64,000 bases of DNA. It comes from Ailurus styani (Eukaryota > Chordata > Mammalia > Carnivora > Ailuridae). The notes beneath the pieces are model-generated. The model ran no database searches. It was given only the letters and a program-made list of their open reading frames with translations, and was not told the origin of the DNA. The first letter of the stretch is position 1, and each line of letters begins with the position of its first letter. This document shows, one piece after another, positions 18,725-29,049 of this stretch. The stretch spans positions 7,386,193 to 7,450,192 of the forward strand of contig LNAC01000001.1 of the NCBI GenBank assembly GCA_002007465.1, in the 5' to 3' direction. A program made the translations under genes and the position numbers.

Positions 18725-19685
18725 ACGTGAGTTGTGATTCAAGAGGTCCGGGTCATGGCTCTTCATCTTCGTCCTTACACCTTCTCATCCTGCTGTTTCC
18801 TGAAGCCATTCGCCAACCCGCCATTCTCCCAGACTCCCAGGCTGCAAATACGCGGATATTTCTAGCTCCTCCCATTTCTGGGCCACCCACAGTCATCAGT
18901 GGTCAATTGTGTGATTGTACCTCCAAATGCCTCCTTCATCTGCCCCTCAGAGACCTCTGGCCATGGATGGCATAGTCATTCAGGGAAACTTCCCGATTTC
19001 CAGTCTGGTCTTCTCGGCCTCTTGAAACAGGTCTTCCGGGATCTTAAAAAGTCCCTGGATGGAGCTTCCCAAAGTACACTGGGATTCTGTCACTCCCCTG
19101 CTCAAGAACCTTCGGATTCTCCCCACTGTCATTAGCCTGAAGTCCATGGACACTCAGGCTTCCCATCCCAGCTCCGACTCGCCTCCAGAGGCGTCTCAGG
19201 TCCCTCCCCTCTGGATTGCCCGCCTCCGGCCATTCTGGCCTCTCCTCGGTTCCTAAGTTCTGTAAGATCTTTCCAAACTCAGGACATTTACGCATGCTGT
19301 TTTCTTTCCCTGGGACCCAACGCTCCCCTTTTGTCTCGGCTGCCTCCTCGTCCTTCAGAATTTGGCTTCAACCTCACCCTCTCCGTGGAAATTTTGCAAG
19401 CATCTATTAGCAATTCTGTTATGATACCACGTTAAAGCAACATCCTTCTTAGCAGTGACAATTCATATTTATTTACTGGCTTATTTATTTGTTTACTATC
19501 TGTTTCATCATGCAATTGTAAACTCCGCTTGTTTACTATGTGTTTTATCACTAAATTGTAAACTCCACAGGGCAGGAAATATGTCTTTTTCACTCACCCA
19601 TGAATATTTAGTATCTAGCACAGCAAATGGCAGGTAGCAGACAATCAACCATGATTTATTGAATACATGAATGAATATTTAGACT
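18725..19685 (+). mobile_element. L2 LINE, long near-continuous 3' portion
   Basis: It runs for nearly 1 kb through 'tctgtcactcccctgctcaa', 'ttaagcctgaagtcc'-like and 'ctgttttctttccctgggac' regions, then TTTATTTATTTGTTTACTAT. It ends with 'taaactccacagggcaggaa', 'gtatctagcacagcaaatgg' and 'gaatacatgaatgaat'. These are the L2 ORF2 tail and 3' UTR in order. It is the longest L2 here and carries an internal 40-base duplication (19490-19568). Confidence 0.8.
19490..19568 (+). repeat. Two-copy 40-base tandem duplication inside L2
   Basis: The unit starts TGTTTACTAT and ends AATTGTAAACTCC. It is present at 19490-19528 and again at 19530-19568, with a few substitutions. It is probably a local duplication after L2 insertion. 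Confidence 0.8.
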
Positions 19686-19687
19686 AA

Positions 19688-19890
19688 ATTATTAGAAGTA
19701 GAATTACTGCCTCAAATGGACTGTGCGCATTTTGGGGGTTTTGGATGCATGTTTCCAAACTGCTTTCCAGAGAAGTGTACAGTTTCACACTCTACTAGCA
19801 GCGTGCGTGCTATTGACCATCTCTCGCCATGTCTTCCAGCACCATGTATTATTTTAAAAACATTTGCCCGTGTGAAGGCGAAAGCAGTTT
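19688..19890 (-). mobile_element. Ancient L1 fragment, antisense
   Basis: It shows 'attagaagtagaattactgc', 'catgtttccaaactgctttc' and 'cagagaagtgtacagtttca', followed by CACTCTACTAGCAGCGTG. This matches the antisense region of old L1 ORF2 (GAAGTGGAATTGCTGGGTCA, CCAAATTGCCCTCCAGAAAGG, CACTCCCACCAGCA). Confidence 0.7.
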
Positions 19891-20639
19891 ATGTGATAAC
19901 CAATGGAATCCAATGGTTTTTCATATTTTCCGCTTTCCCTGAATTTTATTTATTTCCTTTATTCCTCTTCCTTTGGGGCTTTGGGGAGCTGTTCATACAG
20001 GTTTCGGTGAGAGTCACTCACTCACTTAATTCTTGGGGCGCTGGAGGATTATGCTTTCGATTACGCCTGCAAAACACCACGCACACTTTTCACAGACACT
20101 TAGCAGGGGATCCTTTCCTCTGTTTTCAAATGTGGTTTGTATTTAAGCCTCTTCAGACGTCATCTGTTGTCTATGTCTCTGTGACCTCGAAACCAGCATG
20201 GCAAAAACAAAAACCCTCAGACCAGTGGGTTGACATGATTGATTATGTTTTGTGTGTCTCCTCTGGAGTTTTGGGTGTTGTGTACACAGAGACTCTGGCT
20301 CCCTAGGGAATGCTTAAGAGCTCTGAAAACAGTTGCCTTTTCTGTGTTTGTTTTGTTTTCCTCACAAGAATGTCCGGCATTTTTTTTTTTTTTTTAATGT
20401 GGCCGATGAGGTGGGGTGGGTCCTTAAAAGTCAGGAAATGCGCTTGTGGCTCCGGAGATATTATATGGGCCCCGTGTCTTTGCACACCGCTCTGGACAGC
20501 GGGTACTGAGATGCCGGAGGGATGGCCCCAGGGATGGCCCCAGTTTGGGCCATGGGCATGCAAATGTTTCCAAAGTGGTTTCCTGGGGGGGGGGGACCTG
20601 CGTGAACGTGTCCTTGACCATGGGCAAGTGTCAGAGTCT
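19891..20639. other. Mostly unassigned stretch with poly-T tract
   Basis: A T-run lies at about 20378-20395 and a G-run at 20586-20594. The sequence before 20300 is AT-rich and may be decayed LINE. A 196-codon frame at 19716-20306 starts inside the L1 remnant, so it is not a gene. Confidence 0.35.
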
Positions 20640-20790
20640 ACACCTGGCTCCTTCCTTCATTCAGCACGTATTCAGGATATAGCATTTCTGAGAAGGACCA
20701 GAAAGGTGAGGCTTCTGCCCTCATGGACTCTGTATTTTGGTGGGAGGGACAGATAATTAAGAAGTCAGCAAATTCATAGGGTGCCAGGGT
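20640..20790 (-). mobile_element. L2 3'-end fragment, antisense
   Basis: The order 'cattcagcacgtattcagga', 'cttctgccctcatggactct' and 'gtattttggtgggagggaca' with GATAATTAAGAAGTC is the reverse complement of the L2 3' UTR. Confidence 0.65.
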
Positions 20791-20989
20791 GGAGAATCCT
20801 GGTAGGGTCTGCTTCTGATGAAGTGTTTGCAAAGAGGACACTGGCTCCTTCAGTCAACCACCAAGAGCAGCAAAGAGATGCACTGGGCAGGTGCGTCTGG
20901 GCTGGAGACTTGTGAGGCCTCCACCAGGCCCTAGGAAAGAAATTGTTCATTGCCCACCCATACCCATTCTCTCCTTTCCTAATATTGGA

Positions 20990-21407
20990 ACCCCTGAGTT
21001 TCATCTGGACACCAGACTGCCGTGAATAAAAACTGGCCCTGTGACTAAGTTCTAGCCAATGGGATATAAGCAGAAAGGGGGCGTGCAATGTTGGCCAACT
21101 GTCTTTCACACAAGAGGGTGTGCCTTGCCTTATTCCTTCCTGCTTCCTTTTGGGATAAAAGGGATGTACTGGCTGACACTCATGCAGCCTTCTTGGACTA
21201 GGAGGTGGAAGGCTCATGCTGATGATGGCAAGGTAACAAGATAGAAGGAGCCTGGGTCACTGGCCTGGTGGAGCGCCATCATAGATCTAGATTGTCCACC
21301 TCTGACCTCGTTTACTTAAGAGACACAAAAGTCTATCTTCTTAAAGTTACTGTTCCTGTGTGACCGATAGCAATATCGTACATGCAGCCAAAGTGACTCC
21401 TAACTGA
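20990..21407 (+). mobile_element. Ancient LTR-type repeat, family unsettled
   Basis: The order 'ctggccctgtgactaagttc', 'tagccaatgggatataagca', 'gatggcaaggtaacaagata' and 'aaagttactgttcctgtgtg', ending CTAACTGACACAGG, matches the layout of a widespread old mammalian LTR-like repeat. I cannot name it. Confidence 0.5.
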
Positions 21408-21520
21408 CACAGGCCCTGTGGTGACATCGCCTGGAGAGCAGGGATCATGCTTTGACTTATTTTATATCCCCTCTCCCAAAGCTTCATGTGGTGTAGGACA
21501 CTGAATGGGTGCTGGGGAGG
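21408..21520 (+). mobile_element. L2 3'-end fragment
   Basis: The sequence 'cctggagagcagggatcatg', then ACTTATTTTATATCCCC and GTAGGACACTGAATGGGTGC, matches the L2 terminal region. Confidence 0.6.
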
Positions 21521-21529
21521 GGGGCATCT

Positions 21530-21830
21530 TCAAGGGAGCTCACTCATACTGCTGGAAGGAGATGTCAGTTCATCACGTGGTTGTTTCCATAGGACTGCTT
21601 GAATGTCCTCATGACATGGAGGCTGCCTCCTCCCTAGGAGAGTGGCTCAGCAGAGAACAAGGCAGAAGCACTCTGCCTTTCATGACTCAGTCTCCAAAGG
21701 TCTCTCCTGCTGTTTCGTGATGTCCCCTTCCACCCTATTCAGGGTGGGAGGGACGATGCCCTGGGTCACCACCAGGAGGCTGGAATCACTGGAGGCCATC
21801 TTGGGTCCCGTTCCATTTCATCCTTCAGAC
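21530..21830 (-). mobile_element. Ancient LTR-type repeat, antisense
   Basis: It shows 'gaacaaggcagaagcactct', 'gcctttcatgactcagtctc', 'ctatTCAGGGTGGGAGGGA' and 'ggaggccatcttggg'. This is the same general layout as the repeat at 11440-12000 (GCGGAAGC, CTTTTATGACCTA, GGGGAGGGGA), so the two may be related copies. Confidence 0.5.
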
Positions 21831-22871
21831 CCTTCTCCATCTTACAGGAGGGTACCTCATGGTTCTCTTTTTGTCCTGCAGCAAAGAGAGTCTTAGCTGG
21901 AGGTGCCACACAGAGGCCTCGTGAGCCCTTGGGTCCGTGGGATAGAGCCAATATTTGACAGAGGGCCGCCTTGGTGATGATCAGATGGAAGAGGAGGTTA
22001 CATACACTTTATAAAGATGAACGGGTCAGTGTCCAAATTTCACTTCCTGCGGGAGCTGGACACAGAGTTCAGGGACCAGATCTCATCTGTGGAGGGAGCA
22101 AAAATATGTGACAGCATTTGAGCTCAGCAGCTGCTCAGGCTGACTGATGAGAAAAGGAAGTACCAGCCAACGGTCGGTCCTTCCAGGCCGGTGTCTGTTT
22201 GCAGCCGAGCCTCTGAGCCAGGCCACGGTGCTTTCTCAGGTATGTCCACAATAATAAGGGTGACATGTGGCCAGTGACTTTCAGCTGAGAGAGCAGTGGC
22301 GTGCTCATGTCAGCCTGAGCTGATTGTCCAATTTTCAGGAATTGTGAGAGCTGGTTGTCAAACACAGCCATTATTAAAAATTAAATTACATAAACTCATG
22401 ATGAAATTCTATTAAAAACAAAAAGCATTACATGCTCAAAACTCATCACCTGCTAACTCATTTACTACAAGGCATGTTGTTGAGGTTACTTGTGTCCCTT
22501 GTGTCTGTGTGGTGAAGATACTGTATGAGATTGACCGTCTCTCCCGGCCCTGCAGCAGGGACCTCACACGTGGTGAGCCCCAAGTTGGCAAATGCTACCA
22601 GTGAATGACACCTCTGCCCACAGAGTCTGTTGTCAAACATTCTGCTGGCACACCGTTGTGAGGGACATGGTGAGGAAGGATGGCCTGGCTTGATAGGGTG
22701 TTGTCACCCAGGGAAGAGGGCATTCAGGTGGCAGCGACATCTCTCAGGTTTTCATCCCTGATCCACCTGGACCTTGACTGAACAGGTGTCTTCTTCCCTC
22801 TGGACCTTAGTGGGAGCTGGACATCTCCAGGCATAGACAGAGACCCCTCTGGCCCTCGAGTGTAGATAGGG
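21831..22871. other. Single-copy stretch, nothing recognised
   Basis: The sequence is mixed, with an AT-rich patch at 22365-22460 containing ATTAAAAATTAAATTA. I see no repeat family, RNA or coding exon. Confidence 0.35.
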
Positions 22872-22920
22872 GCTATTAATTTTAAGAGAGCTATTAATTT
22901 TAAAGGGTACCCCTTTAAAA
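22872..22920. repeat. 14-base direct repeat followed by a perfect hairpin
   Basis: GCTATTAATTTTAA occurs at 22872-22885 and 22890-22903. It runs into an inverted repeat, TTTTAAAGGG (22898-22907) and CCCTTTAAAA (22911-22920), with a TAC spacer. In a mammal this is more likely a local rearrangement product or factor site than a terminator. Confidence 0.8.
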
Positions 22921-23600
22921 TATCCCAGATGTCAGCCACCAGAGACTTCCTGTCTCGTGGAAGGTTATTAATTCTGGGCCTGGGTGGCACTGAACGTGTG
23001 AAGGTGAACTCCTGGTAGACTCCTGGTAGAAGAGTCCACAAGAGAAAGATGAGCTGGATCTGCTCAGAAGATTACATCCTTCCTGCATATCGACAGATGC
23101 AGCAGAAAGAAGGAGAATCCCAGAAGCTTTCAGGTAAACCGGTTACTAACTCCAGAACTGTGCTGTCTTGACACCCTGGTGTGCTGTGCCCCGATTCGTT
23201 TCCCTAGAAGATGGGAAGAGACCAGAAAAGAAGGAGTTAATCTGTCGCCACCACAGGAATGATCCCTCATTCTGCCTTTGGTGCTGCAGACCATTAAAAT
23301 GTAATATGACGTGTATCACGGTCCATTTCCTGTGTGTGTGGAGTGTGGCAGTGGGTCTGGGACTGCAGCATTCTGCGTGCTCCGCTCCGACTCCCCAGAG
23401 CCGTAGATCACGCTGGGATGGGGAGGGGGAAGCCTGGGCCCGAGGGTCAGCTTGCTGGGGTTTGGGGCAATTTGGTTCTCCCTCAGAGCTCCCCACCACC
23501 ACCTTGGCAATCCTGCTGGCGCCCAGTCAGGGAACCGGGATGTGGAATCCAGGAGCCATTTTCCTTTCCCTGAGGTGAGAGTTGGGGAGGGGGGGGTATT
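22921..23600. other. Single-copy stretch, no supported gene
   Basis: ACTCCTGGTAG is repeated in tandem near 23009-23030. A short open segment at 23047-23132 ends at a GTAAAC donor-like site. Nothing else supports an exon. Confidence 0.3.
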
Positions 23601-23690
23601 CACACCGGAAGGGACCTTGGAGAGCCCATTTTTCAGATGAGGAAGCTGAGGGGCGGCAAGCTCAGACCAGAGCTCCCTGGGGTAGAAAGG
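23601..23690 (-). mobile_element. Possible MIR fragment
   Basis: The sequence 'ggagagcccatttttcagat' followed by GAGGAAGCTGAGGGGCGGCAAG resembles antisense MIR (CCCATTTTACAGATGAGGAAACTGAGG). It is short, so chance similarity is possible. Confidence 0.45.
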
Positions 23691-24022
23691 GGTGCCTTTC
23701 TACCTGCGGTGCCCTGGGCTCCTGGTCTGGGGGGAGAGGCATCTGGTCTGCTGTGCAAGAGACAAGGCGGAAAATCTGTTAGTTACTAGCTTGGGTCTGC
23801 CTCCTCCGCCTCCAAAGGGTCCCAGGATGCAAAGTCAAGAGCACCCCAAAGCTGTTTGTGCGCCATCACCTGTAAGTGCAAATCTATAATCCTTTCAGTT
23901 ACAACTGCCAGCTCCAATCCAGAATGCCAGGGAAGCAATGTGGGGCTGGGAACCAAGAGACACCCCTGTCACCCTCACTGTCAACGCCACCCGCCACCCG
24001 GGGCAGCTGCAGCCCTCCCTCA

Positions 24023-24078
24023 GGGCGGGGTTGTGTCTGGGCGGAGCTACGTCTGGGCGGGGCTGTGTCTGGGCGGGG
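24023..24078 (+). promoter_or_regulatory. Four GC boxes with exact 16-base spacing
   Basis: GGGCGG-type motifs begin at 24023, 24039, 24055 and 24071. The second is GGGCGGAG and the others are GGGCGGGG. The linkers are related (TTGTGTCT, CTACGTCT, CTGTGTCT), so this is a 16-base tandem repeat that multiplies an Sp1/KLF-type site. CpG density nearby is raised. It may be a promoter or enhancer part, but no transcript is visible next to it. Confidence 0.6.
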
Positions 24079-24301
24079 CTTCGCAGCCCTCCTGGGAAGA
24101 GCAGGTGGAGAGAAGAGGGTGAGCGCTGTGTGCTCCTGAGGCTGGGGACTGTCTGCACAGCAGGGAGTAGCCTTGTTCTGTCTGGCAAGCCAGACTCAGT
24201 CACCTTCATGGCTGAGCAGAGCCTGCTTCTCTTCCTTGCTGCATGTCACTCGGGGTGTCCCTGCTTCCCCTTCCTCCTCAAGGCCATTGCCCGAGTGCCC
24301 G

Positions 24302-24373
24302 CACTCCCTTCTCCTTCTCCTTCTTCTTCTCCTTCTCCTTCTCCTTCTCCTTCTTCTTCTTCTTCTTCTTTTT
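24302..24373. repeat. CTT/CTTCTC microsatellite
   Basis: Repeated CTTCTC units pass into CTT units up to a short T-run. It abuts the duplicated Can-SINE tail to its right. Confidence 0.9.
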
Positions 24374-24393
24374 ACAAAAGTTATTTATTTGAA

Positions 24394-24437
<44 letters not shown>
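24353..24437. repeat. Duplicated Can-SINE tail segment left of an N
   Basis: The stretch CTTCTTC, T-run, ACAAAAGTTATTTATTTG and a GA array reappears just right of the N, offset by 86 bases (24374-24395 versus 24460-24481). This looks like two contig ends of one locus placed side by side. The apparent duplication may therefore be an artefact. Confidence 0.7.
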
Positions 24438-24438
24438 N
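24438..24438. other. Single ambiguous base (assembly join)
   Basis: An N sits inside a GA microsatellite and between two near-identical segments. The true repeat length here is unknown. Confidence 0.85.
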
Positions 24439-24633
24439 TCCTTCTTCTTTTTTTTTTTTACAAAAGTTATTTATTTGAAAGAGAGAGAGAGAGAGAGAGA
24501 GGTGGGGGAGGAGCAGAGGAAGAGGGATAAGCAAACTCCATCCTGAGCGTGGAGCCTGATGCAGGGCTCAGTCTCACAACCTGAGCTGAAATCAAGAGTC
24601 CAATGCTCAACAGACGGAGCCACCCAGGGACCC
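24439..24633 (-). mobile_element. Older Can-SINE, antisense
   Basis: From left to right come a T-run, ACAAAAGTTATTTATTTG, a GA array, 'gatgcagggctcagtctcac', 'gagctgaaatcaagagtcca' and the head complement GAGCCACCCAGGGACCC. The body resembles the older copy at 7657-7886 more than the young copies, so it is probably an older subfamily. Confidence 0.92.
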
Positions 24634-24639
24634 CTGCTC

Positions 24640-25140
24640 CCCCACCTTCTGTCTGGATCTGGGCAGAGGCTCACTACCCACCTCCCCTCCAACTGCCACG
24701 GTTGCTCCTTACAATCCCTCCTCCTGGCACTCGGATGGATCAGGTCACTAACCCCTGACCATCCTCAGTGGGCACCTGGGGCCCACAGCAAAGTCCAACA
24801 ACTTACCAGGTTTGCTTGTTCTGGGAAGATTCTGCTCCCTTGCTCCTGGTCCTTTTCTTTCTGCCATTCCCTCTGCTTAGAATACTTTCCCCCATCTCTT
24901 TATTTGACTGATGAACTAACTAATCCACCAAGGCCTAGTCTTCTGTTTCTGTAGCCTCGGAGCTCCCACGTTAAGGTTTCTCCTCACAGCATATGGCGCT
25001 TTGGTTTGCTCTGGGCTGCTTTCCGCTCTAGACTGGATGACGTGGTGGCAGGGGCCGCTTCTGTCCTGGTGGCTGTTATGGATAAATACCCAGCACAGGG
25101 CTTGGCACAGAGTAGCCACTCAGCTGAACTAACTTTGACC
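24640..25140 (+). mobile_element. L2 LINE 3' portion
   Basis: The order is 'agcaaagtccaacaacttac', 'tttctttctgccattccctc', 'tgcttagaatactttccccc', a T/C-rich stretch, then 'tctagactggatgacgtggt' and 'gcacagggcttggcacagag'. It spans most of the L2 3' end. Confidence 0.75.
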
Positions 25141-25439
25141 AAGGGACACAAGGTACCAGGGACAGAACTTTCTAGAACTTTCCACAGATGCTGCACAGCA
25201 CCTCAGAGAGTTTTCTGGCTCTGGAGATATACCAGTAGAAGGTAAACACTCCCTGGCAAGTATATGCATTGTAGTGGGGATGAGGTTCAATGGCTAATTA
25301 AGATTCTAGAGTTTCCTTCATGCACCCATGTGGAGGTTGAAGAATGGGGAATGTGTGGCCGCATAGGCCAGAGTTGGGAGGGAAGAGGTTGGCATCACAG
25401 AGGAGAGAGTTTGGACGGTGGCTTCTCTTCACCTGCACG

Positions 25440-25660
25440 TACCCAATGGCTTCATTACTGATGTGCTTTTTGCTCAGGGCTTTACACGTATGTGCAGTTA
25501 AGTTCTGACTGTGGCCCTATGAGAAAAGTGCCATTATTTTACTCCTTTTATAGAGAAAGAATGAGGCCCAAGTCATCTAGCAGGTAGATGGTGGAGGCGA
25601 GATGTGATGGGGGTGTCTGCATCCAGAACCTGGGTTCTTAGCTCAGATACTCTACCACTA
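25440..25660 (-). mobile_element. MIR SINE, antisense
   Basis: It reads 'ttgctcagggctttacacgt', 'tggccctatgagaaaagtgc', 'cattattttactccttttat', 'gaatgaggcccaagtcatct' and 'tagcaggtagatggtggagg', then AACCTGGGTTCTTAG. This is a complete antisense MIR core. Confidence 0.85.
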
Positions 25661-26149
25661 CGTTGAGTATAAAAAATGCCTCCATTGCTTTGTCCCCTCC
25701 AGGCTTTAACTGCTCTGCCCAGACCTCCCTTCCTGCAGGCTCCTGCCCTCACTCAGCCATGTTGTTTCATGAACCTGCCCTGTCTAGACCTGTCCCTGGA
25801 CCTTACTTTCAGGTGCAGGAGTTAATTCCCTCTTCTCGGCACCTGTTACGGATTGCATGAGCTTCACAAGCATCTCTGCCCAGAGGCTTCCGCCGAGGTG
25901 GCTGTGGTCAGTGGTCTTCCAATGCTGCCCGTGTGATGTCCCCCACCAGCAATAACCTCCTTTCCTATGGGAACCCTACACAATGGCAATGAGAGGTAGA
26001 GGGCTAGGGGTCGGGTTCAGGGGCTGATCCCCCTTTGACCCAAAGAGTAACTTCCTAATTGGAGTTGAAGAAGGAAAAGAATGTTCTCCCCCAAACCCTG
26101 CTTGAAAACTGCTCTTCGCAAGGGTTTTAATAATTATAATAAAAACACT
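25661..26149. other. Single-copy stretch, nothing recognised
   Basis: Composition is mixed, and a C/T-rich segment at 25680-25800 may be decayed L2. I cannot support any gene. Confidence 0.35.
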
Positions 26150-26388
26150 GACATAATCACTCTGGACAGGGGCAATTTTGTACGTATCATCTCATCTAAT
26201 CTTCTTATCATCCCATGAGGTGAGATCTCCTTCTCTTTATTCTATAACCTCATTTTACAGATAAGAAGCTGAGGCCACAGAGGTAAGGTCTCCATAGTGC
26301 TACACTTAAGTGTCAGAGCTGGGACTCAAACCTGTGTCCCTTTGATTCCCAAACTTGAATGCTTAACTACCTTGGTCAGCTGCCTTCT
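26150..26388 (-). mobile_element. MIR SINE, antisense
   Basis: It reads 'tacgtatcatctcatctaat', 'cttcttatcatcccatgagg', 'acctcattttacagataaga', 'agctgaggccacagaggtaa' and 'tcagagctgggactcaaacc', with the end near 26385. Confidence 0.93.
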
Positions 26389-27254
26389 GGAAGAAGGCTG
26401 TGAACAGCTAAAGTGGACCTTGCCGGGAGAGATTGGAATCGGACAATGACAGACTTCAGGCCTGGACAGGCACCCACTTGGATTCCCCCATGCCGCTGCT
26501 GTCCTCTGTCATACAACATGCTGGAGGCAGTCACTTGGAAAATTGAAAAACGATGAAGGCCCAAGCGAGGTGACCATTTTGATATCAGTCAATGGTTTTA
26601 TGTTGTGGGAGAGCCTGGGCGAAAGCAGAAAGGCCTTTTGTCAAAGTTGTCTGCAGGGAGATGAAATGAGCCATGAGATAGAGCGAGGGCCAAGAAGAAG
26701 GGGCTGGAGCTTGGCCATTTATCCCCTGTGGGAACCCCCTTAGCGGACGGCCTCTCCAACCCTCTGTTGGGGCTCCCTCCTGACACAGCAGCTTTGGTGG
26801 GGCTTCCCAGCCCTGCTCTCTCCCTGAGAGCCCAGACTGTACCAGGAAGGGAGGAATTTGCCCTTTAACTGCGAGCTCCCCTTTCTCAGAGATCTGGCTG
26901 CATGGGTTTTATTTTTAGTAAGAGTACAAGATGATTGAATTGACAAAATGGGCTTTAGTTAACGAGCAGCAGGAAGGGCGGAGGGAGATTTGGGAGGATT
27001 CTCAGAAGATAGAGGTGCAGGAATGGCCATCTGTGTAAGTGTTTTGGTCCTGAAGGTCTCAGGGCCACCCCGAGCCCAGGGTCCCAGAATCCCAGCTGGC
27101 AAGGGGCCTGAGGGAGCCCGGGGACCTGGCCTCGACCTGCACAGCCTGCGCCCACCCCAGCTTCTGAGACAGGCTTGTGTTTGTCAGCATTAATCCACCA
27201 TATTGCCCAGAAACAAAAACTCAGATGAAAGACGAGGTAGTGGGCCCTCCCTCA
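26389..27254. other. Single-copy stretch with small AT-rich core
   Basis: An AT-rich patch at 26885-26965 (TTTTATTTTTAGTAAGAG, then GGGCTTTAGTTAACGAG) stands out from its GC-rich flanks. No repeat, RNA or exon is recognised. Confidence 0.35.
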
Positions 27255-27560
27255 GAAGAGAAGTTCTGTTTATTGAGTGTCTGCTGGCGCCAGGAACTGC
27301 GCTAGGTACTTCATAATTTCATTCAATCCTCGTTGCATTCCTTTGAGACACATATTAAAGGAAACAGGAATGTGAACTGTTGGGTCTCTGCCCTGGACCA
27401 AAGCCCTGTCACACGTGTTACTTATTTCTTTGTCACAACAGCCCCCTGGGGTTAGGAGCACAAACTCAGACTCAGGGAGGTCAAGGCACTGGCCAAGTCC
27501 CCGGAGCTAGTACCTGGCAGAGCAGCGGTTAGCCTGTTGCTGCTTCCAAAGCCCATGTTG
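27255..27560 (-). mobile_element. MIR SINE, antisense, internally expanded
   Basis: The left end 'ctgtttattgagtgtctgct' with CCAGGAACTGCGCTAGGTAC and the right end 'ctcagactcagggaggtcaa' with GGCACTGGCCAAGTCC are MIR in order. About 100 bases between them do not fit the consensus, so there is an insertion or two adjacent fragments. Confidence 0.75.
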
Positions 27561-28169
27561 TCAATCCTCGGGGCTGCCTTGTTCCTCGCCAGTGCTATTG
27601 CAACAGGCCCTGTGTTAGGAGTGAAGCCCCCAGGGTTGGGGCCCAGAGAACGAGAATGAGTAAATCCAGTGCCGCAGGAGAAAGACAAGGATCTGACAGC
27701 ACAGCTAGGTCCTGGGGGTGAAGGAGGGCAGGCAGAAATAACACCCTCATGGCTACAAGCTCCCGTGCCCACTGGGCACATGGGATAGAGGTTGACTTGC
27801 ATAAGTAGCAGAGTCACGGCTGACTGGGGGCAATGGGTTCTGACCCAGGTTGGAGGCTGGATGGAGAAATTGGGGGACACAGAACAGCAACTCTCTGAAG
27901 GCCAAGGCTGAGAGCGCATTCGTGTGCTTGGAAGGTTCCCATGGCCCACGCTCTTTACTTAATTTTCCTCAGTGTCAGCATGGGGCCTCAAAGGGGATGT
28001 GTTTCCTTTGACCCGGGATAGGTTTGGTTAGACACAAGGATAATATCGTCAGCCCTTAAAATAAGTGACTGACTTCGAAAAACCTGCAGTGCTGAGTCTA
28101 CGACCATGCAACCCCGTGTATCATACAGTGTAGGCAATGTGCATCCAAGCCAGGCTCAGATCCCAGCTA
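27561..28169. other. Single-copy stretch, nothing recognised
   Basis: I see no repeat family or RNA. A 165-codon frame on the minus strand (27452-27949) overlaps the MIR end, which argues against a gene. Confidence 0.4.
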
Positions 28170-28340
28170 CAACAGTGAGAGCTCTGTGAGCTCAGGCCAT
28201 CTGGGTAACCTCTCTAAGTTCCGGTAAGCTTCCCTTTCCTTGAATGCTCAAAAGGCGGGCTAATATACCTTCCGGAGTTACTGAGTAGTGTCCTTAGCAG
28301 AGGGCCTGGCCTAGAGCATCCAAGGCATGGAAGCCACTGG
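28170..28340 (+). mobile_element. MIR SINE fragment
   Basis: It reads 'gagctcaggccatctgggta', 'acctctctaagttccggtaa', 'gcgggctaatataccttccg' and 'gagtgtccttagcag'-like sequence. It is the MIR core and 3' half, diverged. Confidence 0.65.
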
Positions 28341-29049
28341 CAGAATAGTCAAGGCAGAAAGTGGGGACCTGGTGATAAGTCATAGGTGAGGAGAGAAAGC
28401 CCTGGAGTGGCTTGGGCAAAGTGTTTCCCATCTGAAAACTGGGGTAGATTGGGTGAGCTTGACTATCATACAGGCCCTTTATGCCCCTCCCAGCTACTCT
28501 AGTCTCTCTTGGGATTTACAAGATGTGAGTCAGTAAGTCACGGAAAGATCATCTCTATGGGATGGAAAGACTGTGATGGGAATCCTGGTAGACCAGTTGG
28601 CTAACTGCTCAGCGACCCAAGAGTTGAGCCTCTGGTTAGGTGTGTGTCTCTCTTCCCACAGCGACACTGATGGCTGGTGTCTCCACTCCCCCACTCCCCA
28701 GAGGGAGCCCTCTGATAGGCAGAACCCACTCCCCGCATCAGAGAGTTTTCAAGCTCTCTGCATCAATAGGGGAGTCACAAATGGGAAAGTGATGAAATGG
28801 GGTCTGATTTCTTCTTGACTGCAGCCACCAGCACCTCTCTCCCCACTCTGCATGGCTCCTAATTGCTTTCTCTGGCCCAAGGCTGTTGGGACTTAAAGAT
28901 TTGGCACCAGTCCCTGCTTCAACAGCAGCCAATATCTGTTGTCTCTGTTGGAATAGGTCATCTTTGAACAAGGACTGAAATAGCCTTAGAGTTTGGGGTG
29001 AAACTCAAGGTTTCTTTCTGGTTCTTTCCAGTTATTTTTCCCCAGGGAA
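28341..29049. other. Single-copy stretch, nothing recognised
   Basis: A MIR-like scrap (GGCTTGGGCAAAGTG, CATCTGAAAACTGGGG) lies around 28410-28450. No gene or other repeat is visible. Confidence 0.35.

Noticed and set aside
22898..22920. Hairpin as a transcription terminator
   Set aside because: Intrinsic terminators of the bacterial type do not apply in a mammalian genome. It lacks a neighbouring gene.
23047..23138. Short exon-like segment before GTAAAC
   Set aside because: It has about 29 codons and a donor-like site, but no upstream acceptor of quality and no known protein.
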